Below, one piece after another: positions 21,799 to 33,778 of a DNA stretch of 64,000 nt; within the stretch, counting starts at the first letter, position 1; every line of letters starts with the position of its first letter. The stretch lies in the NCBI GenBank assembly GCA_004123355.1, contig SCHM01000001.1, forward strand, positions 11,604,193 to 11,668,192, read 5' to 3'. This DNA comes from Amphirosellinia nigrospora (Eukaryota > Ascomycota > Sordariomycetes > Xylariales > Xylariaceae). The notes under the pieces are model-generated. The model made no database searches, was not told the DNA's origin, and saw nothing but the letters and a program-made list of their open reading frames with translations. Made by a program: the position numbers and the translations under genes.

Positions 21799-22550
21799 TC
21801 ATCTTCGGATGGGGATACCCTGGGTGTCGGCGCCGTCGGCTGCGGGGACGGCGCCCTCCTTGTCTTTCGAGTCGGTGTCGTCGCTAGTGCTGGACTCGCT
21901 CTTGAAGAGGCTGCTCTCCTTGACGGGGCTGCCGGATAGGCCGACCGTGGGGCTCAACTGGTGGCCGCTGACGCCGCCGCTGACGCTGGGGTGGTGCTGG
22001 TGGCCCGGTCCCCCGTTGAGATTGCCGGTCTGGCTCGGGCTCGATAGGTGCGGGATGTTCTCGGGCACCGGGTGCTGGCTGCCCACGCTGCCCGTGTCTA
22101 GCTTGTCGCCCTTGCCCGCCTTGGACATGGCGTAGTCGCCGCTGTCGAAGTACTTGCGCTCCTTCAGGTGCTTGGCGAAGTGGTCCGACTTGGACGGCAG
22201 CTTGCCGTACAGCCGGAAGAGACGCTGCTCATCGGGGTGAGAGACTGAGAGGGGAGAAATACTGTTAGTTGGTTTAACACGTTTTGAAACTCGGGGTGGC
22301 TGCGGGGTGCCGTTTGCTCGGTCTAGACTTGGCTGGGCTTTATGAAAGGGCCTAGATTGGACTTTGGAGGGGAAAATCAAGACAAAGACGGTGGATGTAC
22401 AGAAATCAGGTTCAGAACGACCCAAGGCAGGATCGTTTTATGTGATTCGAAAGCAGAGTTGGACGGGTTGACCACGGAGAAAGAAATGGAGGTGGCTAGC
22501 TTTGGGGTACTAACCGAGACATCAATCTTGTTCTTCTGGTGAGGGTTCAT
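21799..22550 (-). CDS. IGO1: Endosulfine-family protein (Igo1/2-like)
   Basis: Endosulfines, phosphorylated by Rim15/Greatwall, inhibit PP2A-B55 at entry into quiescence. Exon 1 (22515..22550) encodes only MNPHQKNKIDVS and ends with donor GTTAGT. Exon 2 (21799..22244) encodes DEQRLFRLYGKLPSK, then KYFDSGDYAMSKAGK, which contains the conserved Greatwall phosphosite serine in FDSGDY. A long Ser/Gly/His-rich tail follows. Exon 2 needs one extra C at a CCCC run right after its start to join in frame (SLTPDEQ). Length about 160 residues, typical for filamentous fungi. The 270-base intron is unusually long for this window. Confidence 0.92.
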
Positions 22551-23663
22551 GGCGACGTAGGGGAGGGATCTCGAGGATCTAGAAAATAAATCGAGGATCT
22601 CAGTCGTTTGTCTACCTGCGCGAACACACTGGCTTTGATTATTTGATTCGCAGGTCGTAGAGGGGACGAGGCCGGCTGCTTCCTCTGATCGTCGTTCGTT
22701 TACTTGCCGAGGTAGTCGAGAATGACACAAGAGACGGTGGTGGTGACCAGGTATGATAGGTAGGGAGGTAGGTAGGTAGGTAGTGAGTGCAAGTGGTGAT
22801 GATATTGATAATGGTGTGTGCGATGTGGTGTGGTCTGCGTACTTGTAGGTACTTCCCACTAACCTTAGACTGCTGCTTGTGATTGGAGTCTGAGGAGGGA
22901 GCAAAATAAATTGATTTGCTGGGTTACCATCCGGCAGCCGTGGTGGGGTCTAGGTCCTTGGAAGTATAGTGGCCCAAAGGTGGATGGGTGTTGACGGCAG
23001 GCTCCTCCGTTTAGGTCTAGACAAAAGGGTTGCTGGGAATGTACCGTGCTATCAGGTCGAAACGTAGCCCAATCAGGCGCCGTCAGCGGAAGGGGTCTTT
23101 GAAGCTGGGAGCTTTAGCTTGGTGCAAGTCGTGGTCTAGTGACCTTGGTCTCAGCGGGGTTTTGTCTCGGAAATGCGCTAAAAGCTGTACAAGTAACCTC
23201 GTACTTGGGAACGATGGGCAGAGGGCTGCTCCTGACTACAAGTACGTACAGCATGGAATCGAGATGGTCGATCGTTACGATAATGTATAAACGTTTGTAT
23301 CCCTTGCCTACGTACCCAACGTAATAGTCACACGAGGTCTAAGGGCGCAAATTGTTTACCTAATTCCTGCAGTTGGCAGGGACTGACATGGTCAGGTGTA
23401 AGAACGAGTAGCTTTCGACGCTTACTACCAAAAACGTGTAAGCAAACCAGCGTATTATTCGCAGGGTGTCAATATGAGATATGAATGACTCGAGACCTGT
23501 TGATTAGCATTGGCTGTGCTCGTCGCCAGTCCATGGTCACTGAAACACCAATTGATGACGTCCCTGGTAATCATCGACGGTGCCCAATCACCGGCACCCC
23601 TAGCCCTCGGAAGTTCCCACTATTCACTCCATCCCGACTTGATGGGTCGCTCGCCGTCTGGTC
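22551..23663. other. Intergenic, 5' of the endosulfine gene
   Basis: No gene is supported. A GGTA microsatellite lies at about 22757-22783 (gtaggtaggtaggtag). Confidence 0.5.
22757..22783 (+). repeat. GGTA microsatellite
   Basis: Repeats of ggta/ggtag with one interruption, in the intergenic region upstream of the endosulfine gene. Confidence 0.8.
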
Positions 23664-24499
23664 TCACGGCCGACGAGCCGTGCCAATCGAAATGTTGGAA
23701 AACATTATCTGATCACAGGATGGCGTCCACAGCAAGCCACGCAATCCCGCAAGTGAGTGACTTGTAAATCTTGTTTTCATATTCCTCAAGCCGCCTATCA
23801 ATGCCGAATCATCACAACCGCGGTGAACGTGGTAGACGGAGTGCTCGCTCTCAATGTTGGTCTGGCCAATAGATTCGTAATCTATGTCTATCACCCGGTG
23901 TATCTTGATCGCCCGCTCCATATCCCTTGGAAACCGCTTCGTCAGCGCCGACGTGTATATTTCATAGTATCTCGGTCGGAGAATATCCCAAGCTCTGCGG
24001 AGCCTTTCGTAGTCCACAAACCCGTAGATACTACGCGGGAGGCCAAGTAGATACCCATATTCATTCTTGCCGGTCAACCCGCCAGCATAATCTCCTTGGG
24101 TTTCCCTCCACGGAAAAAGGCCGGTGGCCCATCCTGCCGATTCGCCCATATCACAATTCCCTACACCAGGGCTTCCCTATGACCTCACAAAGGGGCCGGG
24201 GGTTTATGGGTCGAAGAGATAGACAAGATCCTGGTTTGCAGAGAAGACGAAGTGCTGACTAGCTCTTTCGGCCTCAGCCTATCTGAACAAGTTGCCGCCT
24301 ACGACGAGGTCCAGGCTATTGATATCGTCTGGTACCATGACTTAGCTAGGCCTCTATTGATCCGTTCCGCAACCCGATTCAACTGCTGGGCATCTTCGCA
24401 TGCCAATTTGGTAATCTCCCCATCTCTCATTATCATCTGTAGAATATAAGGAGTGGAGGGAGCGATGTATTCTAGATCCAGAGTATTACTAAGCCTCAT
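23664..24499 (-). pseudogene. Decayed protein gene of unknown family
   Basis: A long minus-strand frame has coding character over ~250 codons. It includes HFVFSANQDLVYLFDP, MGESAGWATGLFPW, NEYGYLLGLPRSIYGFVDYE, RRAWDILRPRYYEIYTSA and RVIDIDYESI. An adjoining frame upstream (about 24299-24499) reads MRDGEITKLACEDAQQLN and RINRGLAKSWYQT. Unlike the other broken genes here, three stop codons (TAG, TAA, TAG) lie in one continuous frame between about 24160 and 24290, each one C-to-T step from a sense codon. That fits true decay, possibly repeat-induced point mutation. I do not recognise the family. An intron covering the stops cannot be excluded. Confidence 0.4.
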
Positions 24500-25387
24500 G
24501 TCTGGGTGCTCGCTCGACCTGCAGGTAGATGAGAGACCGCCCTTTTGGAACTGATCTTCTCGGTAATATTGCTGTGTTGGAAAGACCCTAAGGGGAATAA
24601 AAATTCGTTCTCCTAGACCTGAACGAAGATGTTAAAACGCTTCTGGAGTGATTACGCCTTAAGAAATGAGTCTGGGCTAGTATTGTCTCTGGCTCTGTAA
24701 AAGTATATAATCCGCGTGAGCTTGTGGTGGAAATAGAGTAGTAAAAGTGATCAGGAGGCTGCTGATCTCTCGTGGCCACCTGACAAGATAACCAACACGT
24801 CGTAACTGCCCTCCCTATATAATTTTATCGTGCTTTCGCCATTTCCCGTACCACAGATCTTCATGCCGTTTTCTAGATAATAACATCCTTATGAAGTCTT
24901 CGTGTCCTAAAACACTCCATACTGTTTATTAGCATTACCATTAAAAAATTACAAATAGAGACATTTAATTTTACGATGTGCCTCAAACATCTGGATTCTC
25001 GAAACACTCCTTTCTTTTTTATATGACTCTTGAGTTGCACGGTATCCTCGGTTCTGATGATAAATAAGATAACTTAGACTTTCGCGTCGACTGTAAGAGT
25101 AGAGCGGATACGTAAAAAGACACCTATCTAAGCTTGTTGAAAGGAACTTTAGTTAGACGTAACACATAGCCTATTTTGTAGTTGGACGCATGTTCAAAAA
25201 CCCATCCGACAGGAACTACCGGTTTATCGTTTTGGGGAACCAATGTAAATTTAATTTTTAGGATATTATCCTACATGGTGTAAACCTGTAAAGCTAAGCT
25301 CATGATATGTTTCTCTGGGGTATATAATCCTTTTCTGCTTCGCTTTATTTTTAATCAAATACTAGTCCCAGTCCCGATGTAAGTATC
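24500..25387. other. AT-rich intergenic stretch
   Basis: No coding frame is supported. It is the 3' flank of the transporter gene. Confidence 0.5.
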
Positions 25388-27605
25388 CTACAAGTCCCCC
25401 TTCTCCCGAATCTCCTCAGCACGCCTTTCCACGTCCGCAGCAAGATTGGCCCTGTATTTCTGAGGGTCAACTCGGGCGACGATCCACGGCGCATGGGTGA
25501 AGAGGTAGTTCATCTCCTCGAGCGGCAGGAGCTTCGTCTCCGGCAAGATGGCATAGAAGAAGATTGCGTTTGTCAGGTTGGCGATGACGAATAGGAGGAA
25601 GTATCGCCAGCCCACGGCATCCACCGCAATCTCTGTCACCTGGCCGATGAGTGTATTAAAGGCGAAGCTCGTCATCGTCGCGATCGAGACGCCTTTGCTA
25701 CGTGTGTGGGTGTCGAAAATCTCGGCGGGGATTATCCTATTTGGGGGAAGACGGAAACGTTAGTTGCTGCCTGTTATTTCAACTGGGTGGATGAGGATTC
25801 GTGATAAAATTTATGACATAATTTAGTAAAAGCAATGAAAAGGCATCATTAATCCTCCCTGAGCGGCGGTAGAATTGAACCAAGTAGAGACTTTATGATC
25901 GGCAACGTCGAGTTAATACTTACCAAGACAATGGTCCACAGGCGTATGAGAAAGAGACGTTGAAAATCCAGGTGCTAGTGATATTGTTAGCCGCGAATTC
26001 TGCTTTACGCGAGTTTAAAACTGCTTACACAATGATGAAACCCCAACCGGCAGTACCGCCAGAGTTCGAAGAAGGCGGGAACAAAGCTATAAAGCGCACT
26101 ACGTTAATACCGATTGGCCTTGATGCATACGTCTCACTAGAATCCGGATACTTACCAAGAAGAACAGCCACGACGATAAACGTCAAGCAGTTCACCAGAT
26201 TTCCACTAATGAGCACAGGTCTCCGACCAAATTTATCGATAGTCAGCAGGCAAAGGAATTGGCTACGAGCGCAAGGACGCTGTTGATAGCCTGATATTTC
26301 AGGGCGTTCTCGGAGAAATGCCGATTTGGCCAAATATCGGGACTGAGAAATATTGTATGGCCGAAACACCGGTCAACTGGATTGAGGCCTGGATGGAGCA
26401 AGCGAGGAATAGGCGGCGGAATGCGGACCTAGGAGAATAGTCATTAGGTAAACAACATACTTAAATGTCATTGTGAGAAACCGCGAATAAAAATTTATCT
26501 TAAAATATTATAATTGGGTCTTACTTGTTCTTGAACAGCTCAACGTAGCTTTTTGCCTCTTTCTCATGCTCATCCGTGATCGACTCCTGGATCTGAGCAA
26601 ACTCAGCGCGGACCCATGAATCATTAAGATCACCCCCGGAGTGAAGTCTAGCAAGAGTCGCAAGTCCCTCTTCAGGTCTAGTCCTCGTCAGCGATTAAAA
26701 TTATTGTAGAGACATTGGATCTTGAGCGCATACCTGTCATGATCGATAAGCCAACGTGGACTTTCCGGGAAGAGCAAAATTAAGGCTGCAAGGGTGACTG
26801 CGGGGACGAGTTGGATGGCTAGCGGGACACGCCATTGAGCATCATCGTTCAAGTTAGTAAACATCCGTATGTCGTCCAACCAGCGACGAGGGCACCAATC
26901 CCAAGCATGAACTGTTGAAGACTTGTCACGCGTCCTCGGATCGATGGGTGCGAGATCTCGCTTTGATATACGGCTGAGGGTCTGGGTTAGAAGGCACTCT
27001 TGAAAGATATCAAAGTTAAGCCAATTATCCTTTGTGAACCTCGAAGGGCTATACATGGGGTGAATGCTCGGCCACTTACTGTAAAAAGGTTAGATTTTCA
27101 GTAACGACTTGCAGATCAAAGTTTGACATACCGAATGCAACCAACACCCGCAAGAGCTCGTCCAGCGTAGAGGTAGTTTATCGTCTGTGCTCCAGTCTGA
27201 AGACCTCCTCCTAGGATGAAGATGATAGCGCCCATCATGATAGTTAATCGTCTACGAGGTGATCACCAGCCAGACCAGCGAAGCCAGCGCCGAAGAACGC
27301 GCCACCCGTGAATAGGGAGACCACGGCTCCACTAGGAAAAGAAGTATCAGAACACGAACAGAATATCCATACAGCAGAGAAGTAGGAAGCATTTACTTTT
27401 GTGTGCATTGTGCCGAACCGCGCGTGGTAGGCTGAGCTGCCAACGACGCCGGCTCCCCCTAGATCGTAGCCGTATAGCACCGAACCGACGCTTGCGAAGA
27501 CGCCTACGAGGAGCTGCGCTCACGTTAGCAATCTGACCGGGAACTCGGCGATGCGTGTGATCTGTTCGGGATGGTGTATCTTACTTGATAGGTGTGAGGA
27601 TTCAT
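25388..27605 (-). CDS. MFS sugar-type transporter, multi-exon
   Basis: A membrane transporter of the sugar porter family (PF00083), probably 12 helices. The short first exon (27585..27605) encodes MNPHTYQ; exon 2 starts at 27513 with LLVGVFASVGSVLYGYDLGG. Later pieces show SGAVVSLFTGGAFFGAG, SHPSIRGRVTSLQQFMLGIG, WRVPLAIQLVPA, FPESPRWLIDHDR, DKFGRRPVLISGN and GWRYFLLFVIANL, then PETKLLPLEEMNYLF near the C-terminus. PESPRWL, D-GRRP and PET are the sugar-porter signatures. At least six introns are likely. One frame change (HLVDD instead of a GRR-type loop, near 27245) fits one missing G. The substrate is unknown; hexose or quinate-like sugars are possible. Confidence 0.85.
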
Positions 27606-28314
27606 GCTGCCACTGCTTGCTACTGCACTCGAGACGGGGCCCAATGTCACCTCAGCCGGTAGAGAAACTTTGATACATCGAGCTATATATAACACAAGGT
27701 TGATGATGCTACCATCTTATATGTCCCGCATCTGGCCGCATAGTGATGAGATCCTTGTTCGTCCGGAGGCCACGCGGTGAAGAATGCATGCGACATGGTT
27801 CCTACAGCATGGATAACTGTACTCTCAGAACCGGTGCCCCAGGGTCTCTGGAAGAGCATGATGCTGAGTGAGGGTTTCAACATGATTATGGCCGCCCTAT
27901 TTATGCGCTCCAATGATAGTCGCACAGAGGCATGGGGTCTTGGGAGTCTGGGAGAGGAATTCCCCCACAGCCAACTTGGGCCAATGCTCCGTTCACCGGG
28001 TCTGGGCTACTTTCGAATGTCAACGCGATTTGGATCGGCACTCTATCATCTGAGAATATAGTACCGCCGGTCTGGGTTGATGTACGACCGATGCTACTAT
28101 CAAGCAATCTCGAAGTGGCTCAGAAGCAGCTGAACCTGGGTTATTGGTAGCACATTTATCTCGTCCGTTACCATACATCCTCATTTCCATACAACCAATA
28201 AGATATATGTAACGTGATTGATGTGAATTCAACATTTCATTGGGTATCTTGCTAATATGCTCGTGTACGCCTCTAAATCAAACTCTCTACGAATGCCAGC
28301 TTCCTTTCTGACCT
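27606..28314. other. Intergenic between transporter and Vps62-family gene
   Basis: Overlapping short frames on both strands (about 27680-28235) show no recognisable motif. Confidence 0.45.
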
Positions 28315-29869
28315 TCAGCGATGGAATGTATTATTCGGCATCTTGAAGTCTGGCATACCTTCCTTCTCCCAAATTCTTGAACTTGGGCCCTTGCGGACCT
28401 GTGACATAGTGATATTGGCCGAAAAGCCTCCATTGGCGTTTGTCGTCAAGACCATATATCTGGTCACCCCACCTGCCCCGGAAGTGAAAAAAGCCTGTAG
28501 GGGCATCGGGTTCTCCTGAGTTGGCTCTAACCCTTCACCTTCAGCTGCCGAGTAGTCATACCAGTAGCTCCTAAAATTCTTCGACGGTCCCATAGTGGCC
28601 CACGGTCCGTCACGTCTTTGAGCATTTCAAAGGGTAATACGTAAGGGTGATTTCCAGGCATTGCGTACATAGCGTGGCTACCGACAGCGCTGTATATAAC
28701 CGGGCGTTGTGCTTCTGTTGCGTTCCCACGCTTCTCGACAGCTTTCCAAGCGTAAGCCTGGCCACCCTCGTGCTCGCTAAAATACATGGCACGAGGCACA
28801 CCTGATTCAAACCGAATCATAGCATGCTCCCAATCGCCAACGCTGTAAGAGAGTAAGGGTCAGAAGACGTTATTTATAACAAAGTAAGAAATACTAACTG
28901 GTTCCCGTATCGCGTTCCCAGGACAGTTTGGCCCAGGTTATAAGCGTAAAAAAAGAACCAAAACGCATCAATAACGCCGGATCCTTTGTCTACTAATATG
29001 AGTGTCGCTGGAGCTCGGGAATATCCTTCTTCATTGGGCTTGTTTCTCGTAGAGCGAGACGCAATCCGGCGCTGCTGACGAGAAAGGGTGGCGTATGGGC
29101 GTTGTGATGGTAGCTGGATATGTCTGTCGCCATCTGGCACCTTCCTTGGGTCTGAAATGCGACGGAGGGGATGCTCTTTGTCAACATTAAACCAGGTCGT
29201 CTTTTCCTCAAGCGGTTGCCTCTCTGGAGTTCCCACATCAACTATGAAGTCATCGGGTTCATCGTCCTCGAGCGAGACAGGTATGTTTGCTGTACTGTGT
29301 AGCCATGCTGGGCGGCACTCGACGTTGTCATTGCTTTTGAGGGTTATAAGCCCGGCATGAGCGTCGAGGCGGTTTAAATCAGCTAGAGATAACAGCTGCG
29401 TCTGATTTAGCGCAAAATCATCGACGTATGGGACTACGTGTTTGATATGGTCGTCAATATCAGAAGGCCAAAAGTGCTCCTCCGAGTAAAGATGAACAAG
29501 CGGCGCATAGTCGAGCACATATCCCGGTATGCCAGTCATTTCTCGTGTTTTCATGTTCTTCTGGTTTCCAGTGTCTGCTTGGACGACATGGGATGCTGCG
29601 AGATGTCTCATGCCATTCGCACATGTACCTTCACCCGCGCTCGAGCCTAACTGGCGGGTCCGGCTTTAGATGCATCAGTCCGCACAGACCTACCCAGCGA
29701 CATGCTTGCCGGTCCAACCAGTAAGGTGATGTGTTAACCCATCGCTGGTCAGCTTCAATCTTTTCCTTGCTAGGGGGACGGGATTAAGGGCACGCGGCAG
29801 AACTGTGAGTACAACGACTATCAAGACAAATACGGCGATCGCAATGGCGATGCGGCGAAAGTGGTACAT
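28315..29869 (-). CDS. Vps62-family protein with N-terminal membrane anchor
   Basis: The ATG at 29869 opens a 20-residue transmembrane or signal-anchor segment (IAIAIAVFVLIVVVLTVL). A frame change at a CCCCC run leads to PPSKEKIEADQRWV and YWLDRQACRWVGLCG. After one or two introns come GYVLDYAPLVHLYSEEHFWP, DAFWFFFYAYNLGQTVLGTRYG, and, across an intron with donor GTTAGT (29 kb side to about 28840), HVGDWEHAMIRF. Then follow YSAVGSHAMYAMPGNH and GPLWDPSKNFRSYWYD. These are the Vps62 (PF06101) blocks. Yeast Vps62 is needed for vacuolar protein sorting, but the biochemical role is unknown. A second one-base loss sits at GPLWD (about 28585). Predicted about 460-480 residues. Confidence 0.85.
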
Positions 29870-30643
29870 GGGTGAGGTTGTCGCAGCGCGGCCTCAACGA
29901 CAGGTAACAGACGAACAAAGCGGTGGCTAGATGCGGGGATGGTTGAGACGATCAAGTCATTGGATGACTTCGTCAAGGCGGCGAATGAGAGAAAATGAAC
30001 GAAGAGTGTAGCGAGCGACTCCTGTGCAATGCCAGGTTCATATCCCGCCCGCCTCTGTGCTTGCGGCTAACGAAGACCGATGTCTTCTCGTGAAGGGATC
30101 TCGGGATGGTTGTGCAGTACACTAACCTAGAGTAAGCTGAAACTTGAAACGAGGATGGGGATAGGGCTGGTTGGAGGGCGAGTACTGTACCTAGTTGATA
30201 AGCAGATGCCTGTTTTAACGGGTCATTTTAGGTAGGGATAAAGTATTAGCTCAACCGCATCCTCCAAAGTGGCATAGTCATCTTAACCTAACTTTCTATA
30301 GGAGATATATCGATTCCAGCTACTAACAATGCCCAGTATCTATGTTGCAACGAGGAATATTATCAATGGACCGGATTTCTTAGCTTGTCGGGACACAAAC
30401 CCACACTTTTAGGTATTGCTTAAAGAGTTAATGCTATGTCAACTAAGATCCTAAAACCTTCCTTCAAGGTGAGTCTCTCATTCTCACTAGGTGGCACGAT
30501 CCCATCTTGTTATCATTGTACTCGTTGATCACATCAGGCGCCCATAAACCAAGGGCGTCATGCAACCTTGTGTATCGCGATCTGCTCTCAGACCAAGATT
30601 CCCATCCATAGCATCTCGCCCAAACTATGAATAGTGCATACCA
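29870..30643. other. Intergenic
   Basis: No supported gene. It is the 5' region of the Vps62-family gene. Confidence 0.5.
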
Positions 30644-31082
30644 CTACTCCGGCCCGGCGTCTATAAACAAGCCCATTCCCGTCTCCTGTGGACCCATGAT
30701 TCGGAAGCCGTTGTTTTGATACAGCTTGACCCCGGGGGGTCTGCACTCAGCAGAACATGGGCTTTCCCCGCCGCGGCGTGCGATTTGACTCTCGCCAGCA
30801 GCTTTTTGAGGATCACATCAGCGAGCCCCTTCCGTTGATGTTCCGGGAGAGTCATCAGTCCGCGAGAACAAAATACCATGCGCCGTCCCCGATGAGCCGG
30901 CCCATGGCAATAGCTTTCGTGGGCACCGTCTCCTCGGCGATGTAAGCGCCATGCCAGCTGCCCTTGAGAGCACCACTGGCTTGTTCCGCATTCTTGGGCG
31001 AGAGGCACGAGATGTAGGTAGTCCTCACTGAGGGGTATCCTTCGACGAGGATGTAGCCCGCTGGTAGGTTCTTTGCAGTCAT
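30644..31082 (-). CDS. GNAT-family N-acetyltransferase
   Basis: A small acetyl-CoA-dependent acetyltransferase of about 146 residues. The start MTAKNLPAGYILVEGYPS is followed by AMGRLIGDGAWYFVLAD, then the acetyl-CoA loop in LPEHQRKGLADVILKKLLA (Q/R-x-x-G-x-G/A type). The end is LYQNNGFRIMGPQETGMGLF. Two one-base losses are needed, after VLAD (about 30857) and in a CCCC/GGGG cluster (about 30733). Fungal homologues of this shape are usually annotated as GNAT domain proteins. The substrate is unknown. Confidence 0.8.
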
Positions 31083-31338
31083 CGTGTGTATTCGTATATA
31101 GCTCCGGTCTTGGTGATTCTGTGCAGACGATGGAGCGACCATAAAACAAGAGTCGAGGGAGCAAGTAGTCCACTAGTACATACCTCACGAGCGTTGTGAT
31201 AGAAAGTGCGGAAAGGTTGACTCATACATAAGGAAGAAGCTGGGCCCCGGTCTCGGTATTACTAGATCAGAGCAAGTCCCCAATTGATAATTTCGATTGA
31301 TTATCAATTGTATCTTTGTGTTATAAAGTCACCATTAC

Positions 31339-31563
31339 TTAGAGAGTGCTCCGTTTTATACCCCTGTCCCCTGGCCGTGCGTTCGCGAGTTCTCTCCATC
31401 GTTGCCTATGGCGCTCTTCTTCGGCTTTCAATTGGTTTGTTACCAATACCGGCGCATACGCCTCTCTGCCGGTCCGCGCCCTCTGCATGACATAACGGCA
31501 CCGCAGAGCTATCAGCCCAGACACTAACATAGCCAGCAGGGTGCCCAGCCATGCGTTACCCAT
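31339..31563 (-). CDS. Possible small one-pass membrane protein
   Basis: A 74-codon frame with a hydrophobic N-terminal helix (WLGTLLAMLVSGLIALRC) and a charged tail (LKAEEERHRQRWRELA). It lies between the acetyltransferase and the esterase. No family is recognised and it may be chance or an exon of something larger. Confidence 0.3.
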   Translation of the reverse strand: MGNAWLGTLLAMLVSGLIALRCRYVMQRARTGREAYAPVLVTNQLKAEEERHRQRWRELANARPGDRGIKRSTL

Positions 31564-31729
31564 TCTGGTCTTGAACTCGATTCTTGGTTGGATTCAATAG
31601 CAACTACGGCGTTGCGAGTTACGCAGTTGTATCTAGAAAGGTCCAGAGACAGCTCAAAACCACACCCATCCAACCCCCCAAAACACGTATGTACCCCAAA
31701 GGCGAACAAGCTCCGGGCGTAGCGTGGAA

Positions 31730-32840
31730 TCACAATAACCCGAAGAACTTCAACATGACAGATTCATTCGGGGGCGCGAAATGCCCGACTCCCTGGCCGA
31801 AATACCCCACTAGCTGCGAGCCGTCGCCGTAGACCATCTCGACTGAGAACCCTCGGGGACGGAGGCTCCCGTGTTATTCTTGGTGTTCGCGACCCCCAAC
31901 ACGGCCGACCATTGCTTGAGCTGCTCATACCCGCACTGCGGCCTGACGAGCGTATCCGCTAGGCCGTGGATGACCTGCATACGCGGGCGCTTACCCGTGT
32001 ACCCGGGGTACGCATTGAACACGAATTCGGCCCATTGTTCCGGGGTGCTGCATGCCCTGCGCACAGGTCTGGTTATTGCCGAAGGGCGTCGGATCCCCAG
32101 TGACCCGGCGAAGCAGGCGAAAGCGGTGCCCGAGTATGCGGCGCCGGCCTCGAAGACGTCGGGGTAGGCACCCGCCACTGCAACACCCTAGATTAGCCAT
32201 ACACATCCGAGGCAAGATCAGTGACTAATGTAGAATTTCGAAGCTTCCAAGATCCGATGCCAGCCTAAAAGGGCGAAATGCTGTTGTAGTAATCAGGGTA
32301 TAGCCGCGACAGTTACTTACAAACGTTGGTCATCATAGCACCGGATGAAGCCCCCATCACAAACACCTTGGACTTGTCACCATTGTACTTTTCGAGCGTG
32401 TAGTTCACCATGCTAATAATGCCGAGGGAATCGCCTGACCCTCCATGAGTGAGCGATCCCGCGTTATTGACGTCCCAGCAGTTGAAGTATTTGGTCGTTC
32501 CGGGGTAGATGACAATGAAGCCCTGGGTATCAGCGTATGACGGCAGCTTAGTGCCCGAGTACCACTGCGTAGAGGAGCCGCCACAAGGGTGAAGCTGAAC
32601 GCAGGTAATACAAGTCAGTAATAAGCCCCATTGGCGCATCTGAGCAACGGAGGCAGGCGGAAGTGAGAGCGCACGTACAGCAACGATGACGGCCGGATTA
32701 GTCGCGACTTTGTCGGGCACATAGATATTCATTTGTATCGACGAAGGGTTGCTCCCGAAGTCAGTCACCGGCTGGAGAGACGCTCCCAGCGCCCAACCGG
32801 CCGTGGCCAGCAGACGGACTATTGTGACACCGAACTTCAT
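31730..32840 (-). CDS. Secreted CE1-type esterase (acetylxylan / feruloyl esterase-like, PHB depolymerase fold)
   Basis: Exons are 32679..32840, 32321..32594 and 31730..32177. A signal peptide (MKFGVTIVRLLATAGWALGA) leads to NIYVPDKVA, HPCGGSSTQWYSGT, FIVIYPGT and CWDVNNAGSLTHGGSGDS, and then the nucleophile elbow GASSGAMMTN. The Asp-bearing VIHGLADTLV and the C-terminal His in GVGHFAPP complete the triad. This is typical of family CE1 acetylxylan esterases of plant-degrading fungi, which remove acetyl groups from xylan. Frame changes near 32095, 32040 and 31840 each look like one missing base. About 295 residues; no carbohydrate-binding module is seen. Confidence 0.88.
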
Positions 32841-33778
32841 GTCGATAGGTGAAGATATGCACAGTTTCCGCAGAACAATAGTTTAAACAGTGCTGGGTAT
32901 CACGATCATGGAAGTATTTATTTCCGTAATGATATATTCGACCGTAATATATAGACTTCCTGGGGCTCGTGTTGTGTAGGTAGTTAGCCGTGAAGCCGAC
33001 AAAGGGAGCCGTTGCGGGGGGCGGTAATATAGCCATGACCACGGCTTTGGATACGGATGTATTCTGCATTCTTGTGATAGAGGGTTTACGAGCAACTGAA
33101 GCATACGCTTCCTTCGGAGCTCGAATAGGCTGTACAGCAAAGACAGCTGTTTCCAGCTTAGTGCCCTTTCCACAGCAACCCCAAAATAGCCGCGAAACTG
33201 CGAGGTAACGTATAGAACGGAATTATTAGATACAGCGCGTTACATTCAAGCCCCTGAAAAGTGCCCGCCACCTGTAGTCGTCGCGAAAGATGGTTAGATA
33301 CTGCAATGCAAGGTTATTAAGCATTAGCACTTCTCAATGATCAGGCGAAGTAAGCAAAACATAACTTCCCATTCCATATGTTACTTTTGTAGTAGCTTCA
33401 CCCCTGGAGAATTTGGTCACGATGCCAGTATTGCTGATACCAAAGGAGGTGATTCTACAACTAGAAAAACAAAGTAAATATTAAAGCCTAGGTAACCGCA
33501 GAGATATTTATCTAGCTATTATGTGAAGGCTTCAATCCCCTCACAATAGTAAACTGCCGTGTCAAATCCTCCGATGTTGTGACAAGCTAACGAATTCAAG
33601 GCTAAGATACAAAGTAAATATGAAAAAGAGTGTAAATGCCAATTCTACAAGACCATGATCAAAGCAGTCCATGACTCCAGGCTAGTACCGCAAAGCATTT
33701 TACCCACATATCCTCAACTAACCAGATAGTCCATTTACACGCCTTCAAAATCAATCCATTCTTAATCATCCTTCTCAT
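32841..33778. other. Intergenic, 5' of the esterase
   Basis: No supported gene. A TATA-like tatatag/atatat cluster is present around 32925-32955. Confidence 0.45.

Noticed and set aside
25388-32840. A secondary-metabolite gene cluster
   Set aside because: A transporter, acetyltransferase and esterase are close together, but there is no polyketide synthase, NRPS, terpene cyclase or pathway regulator.
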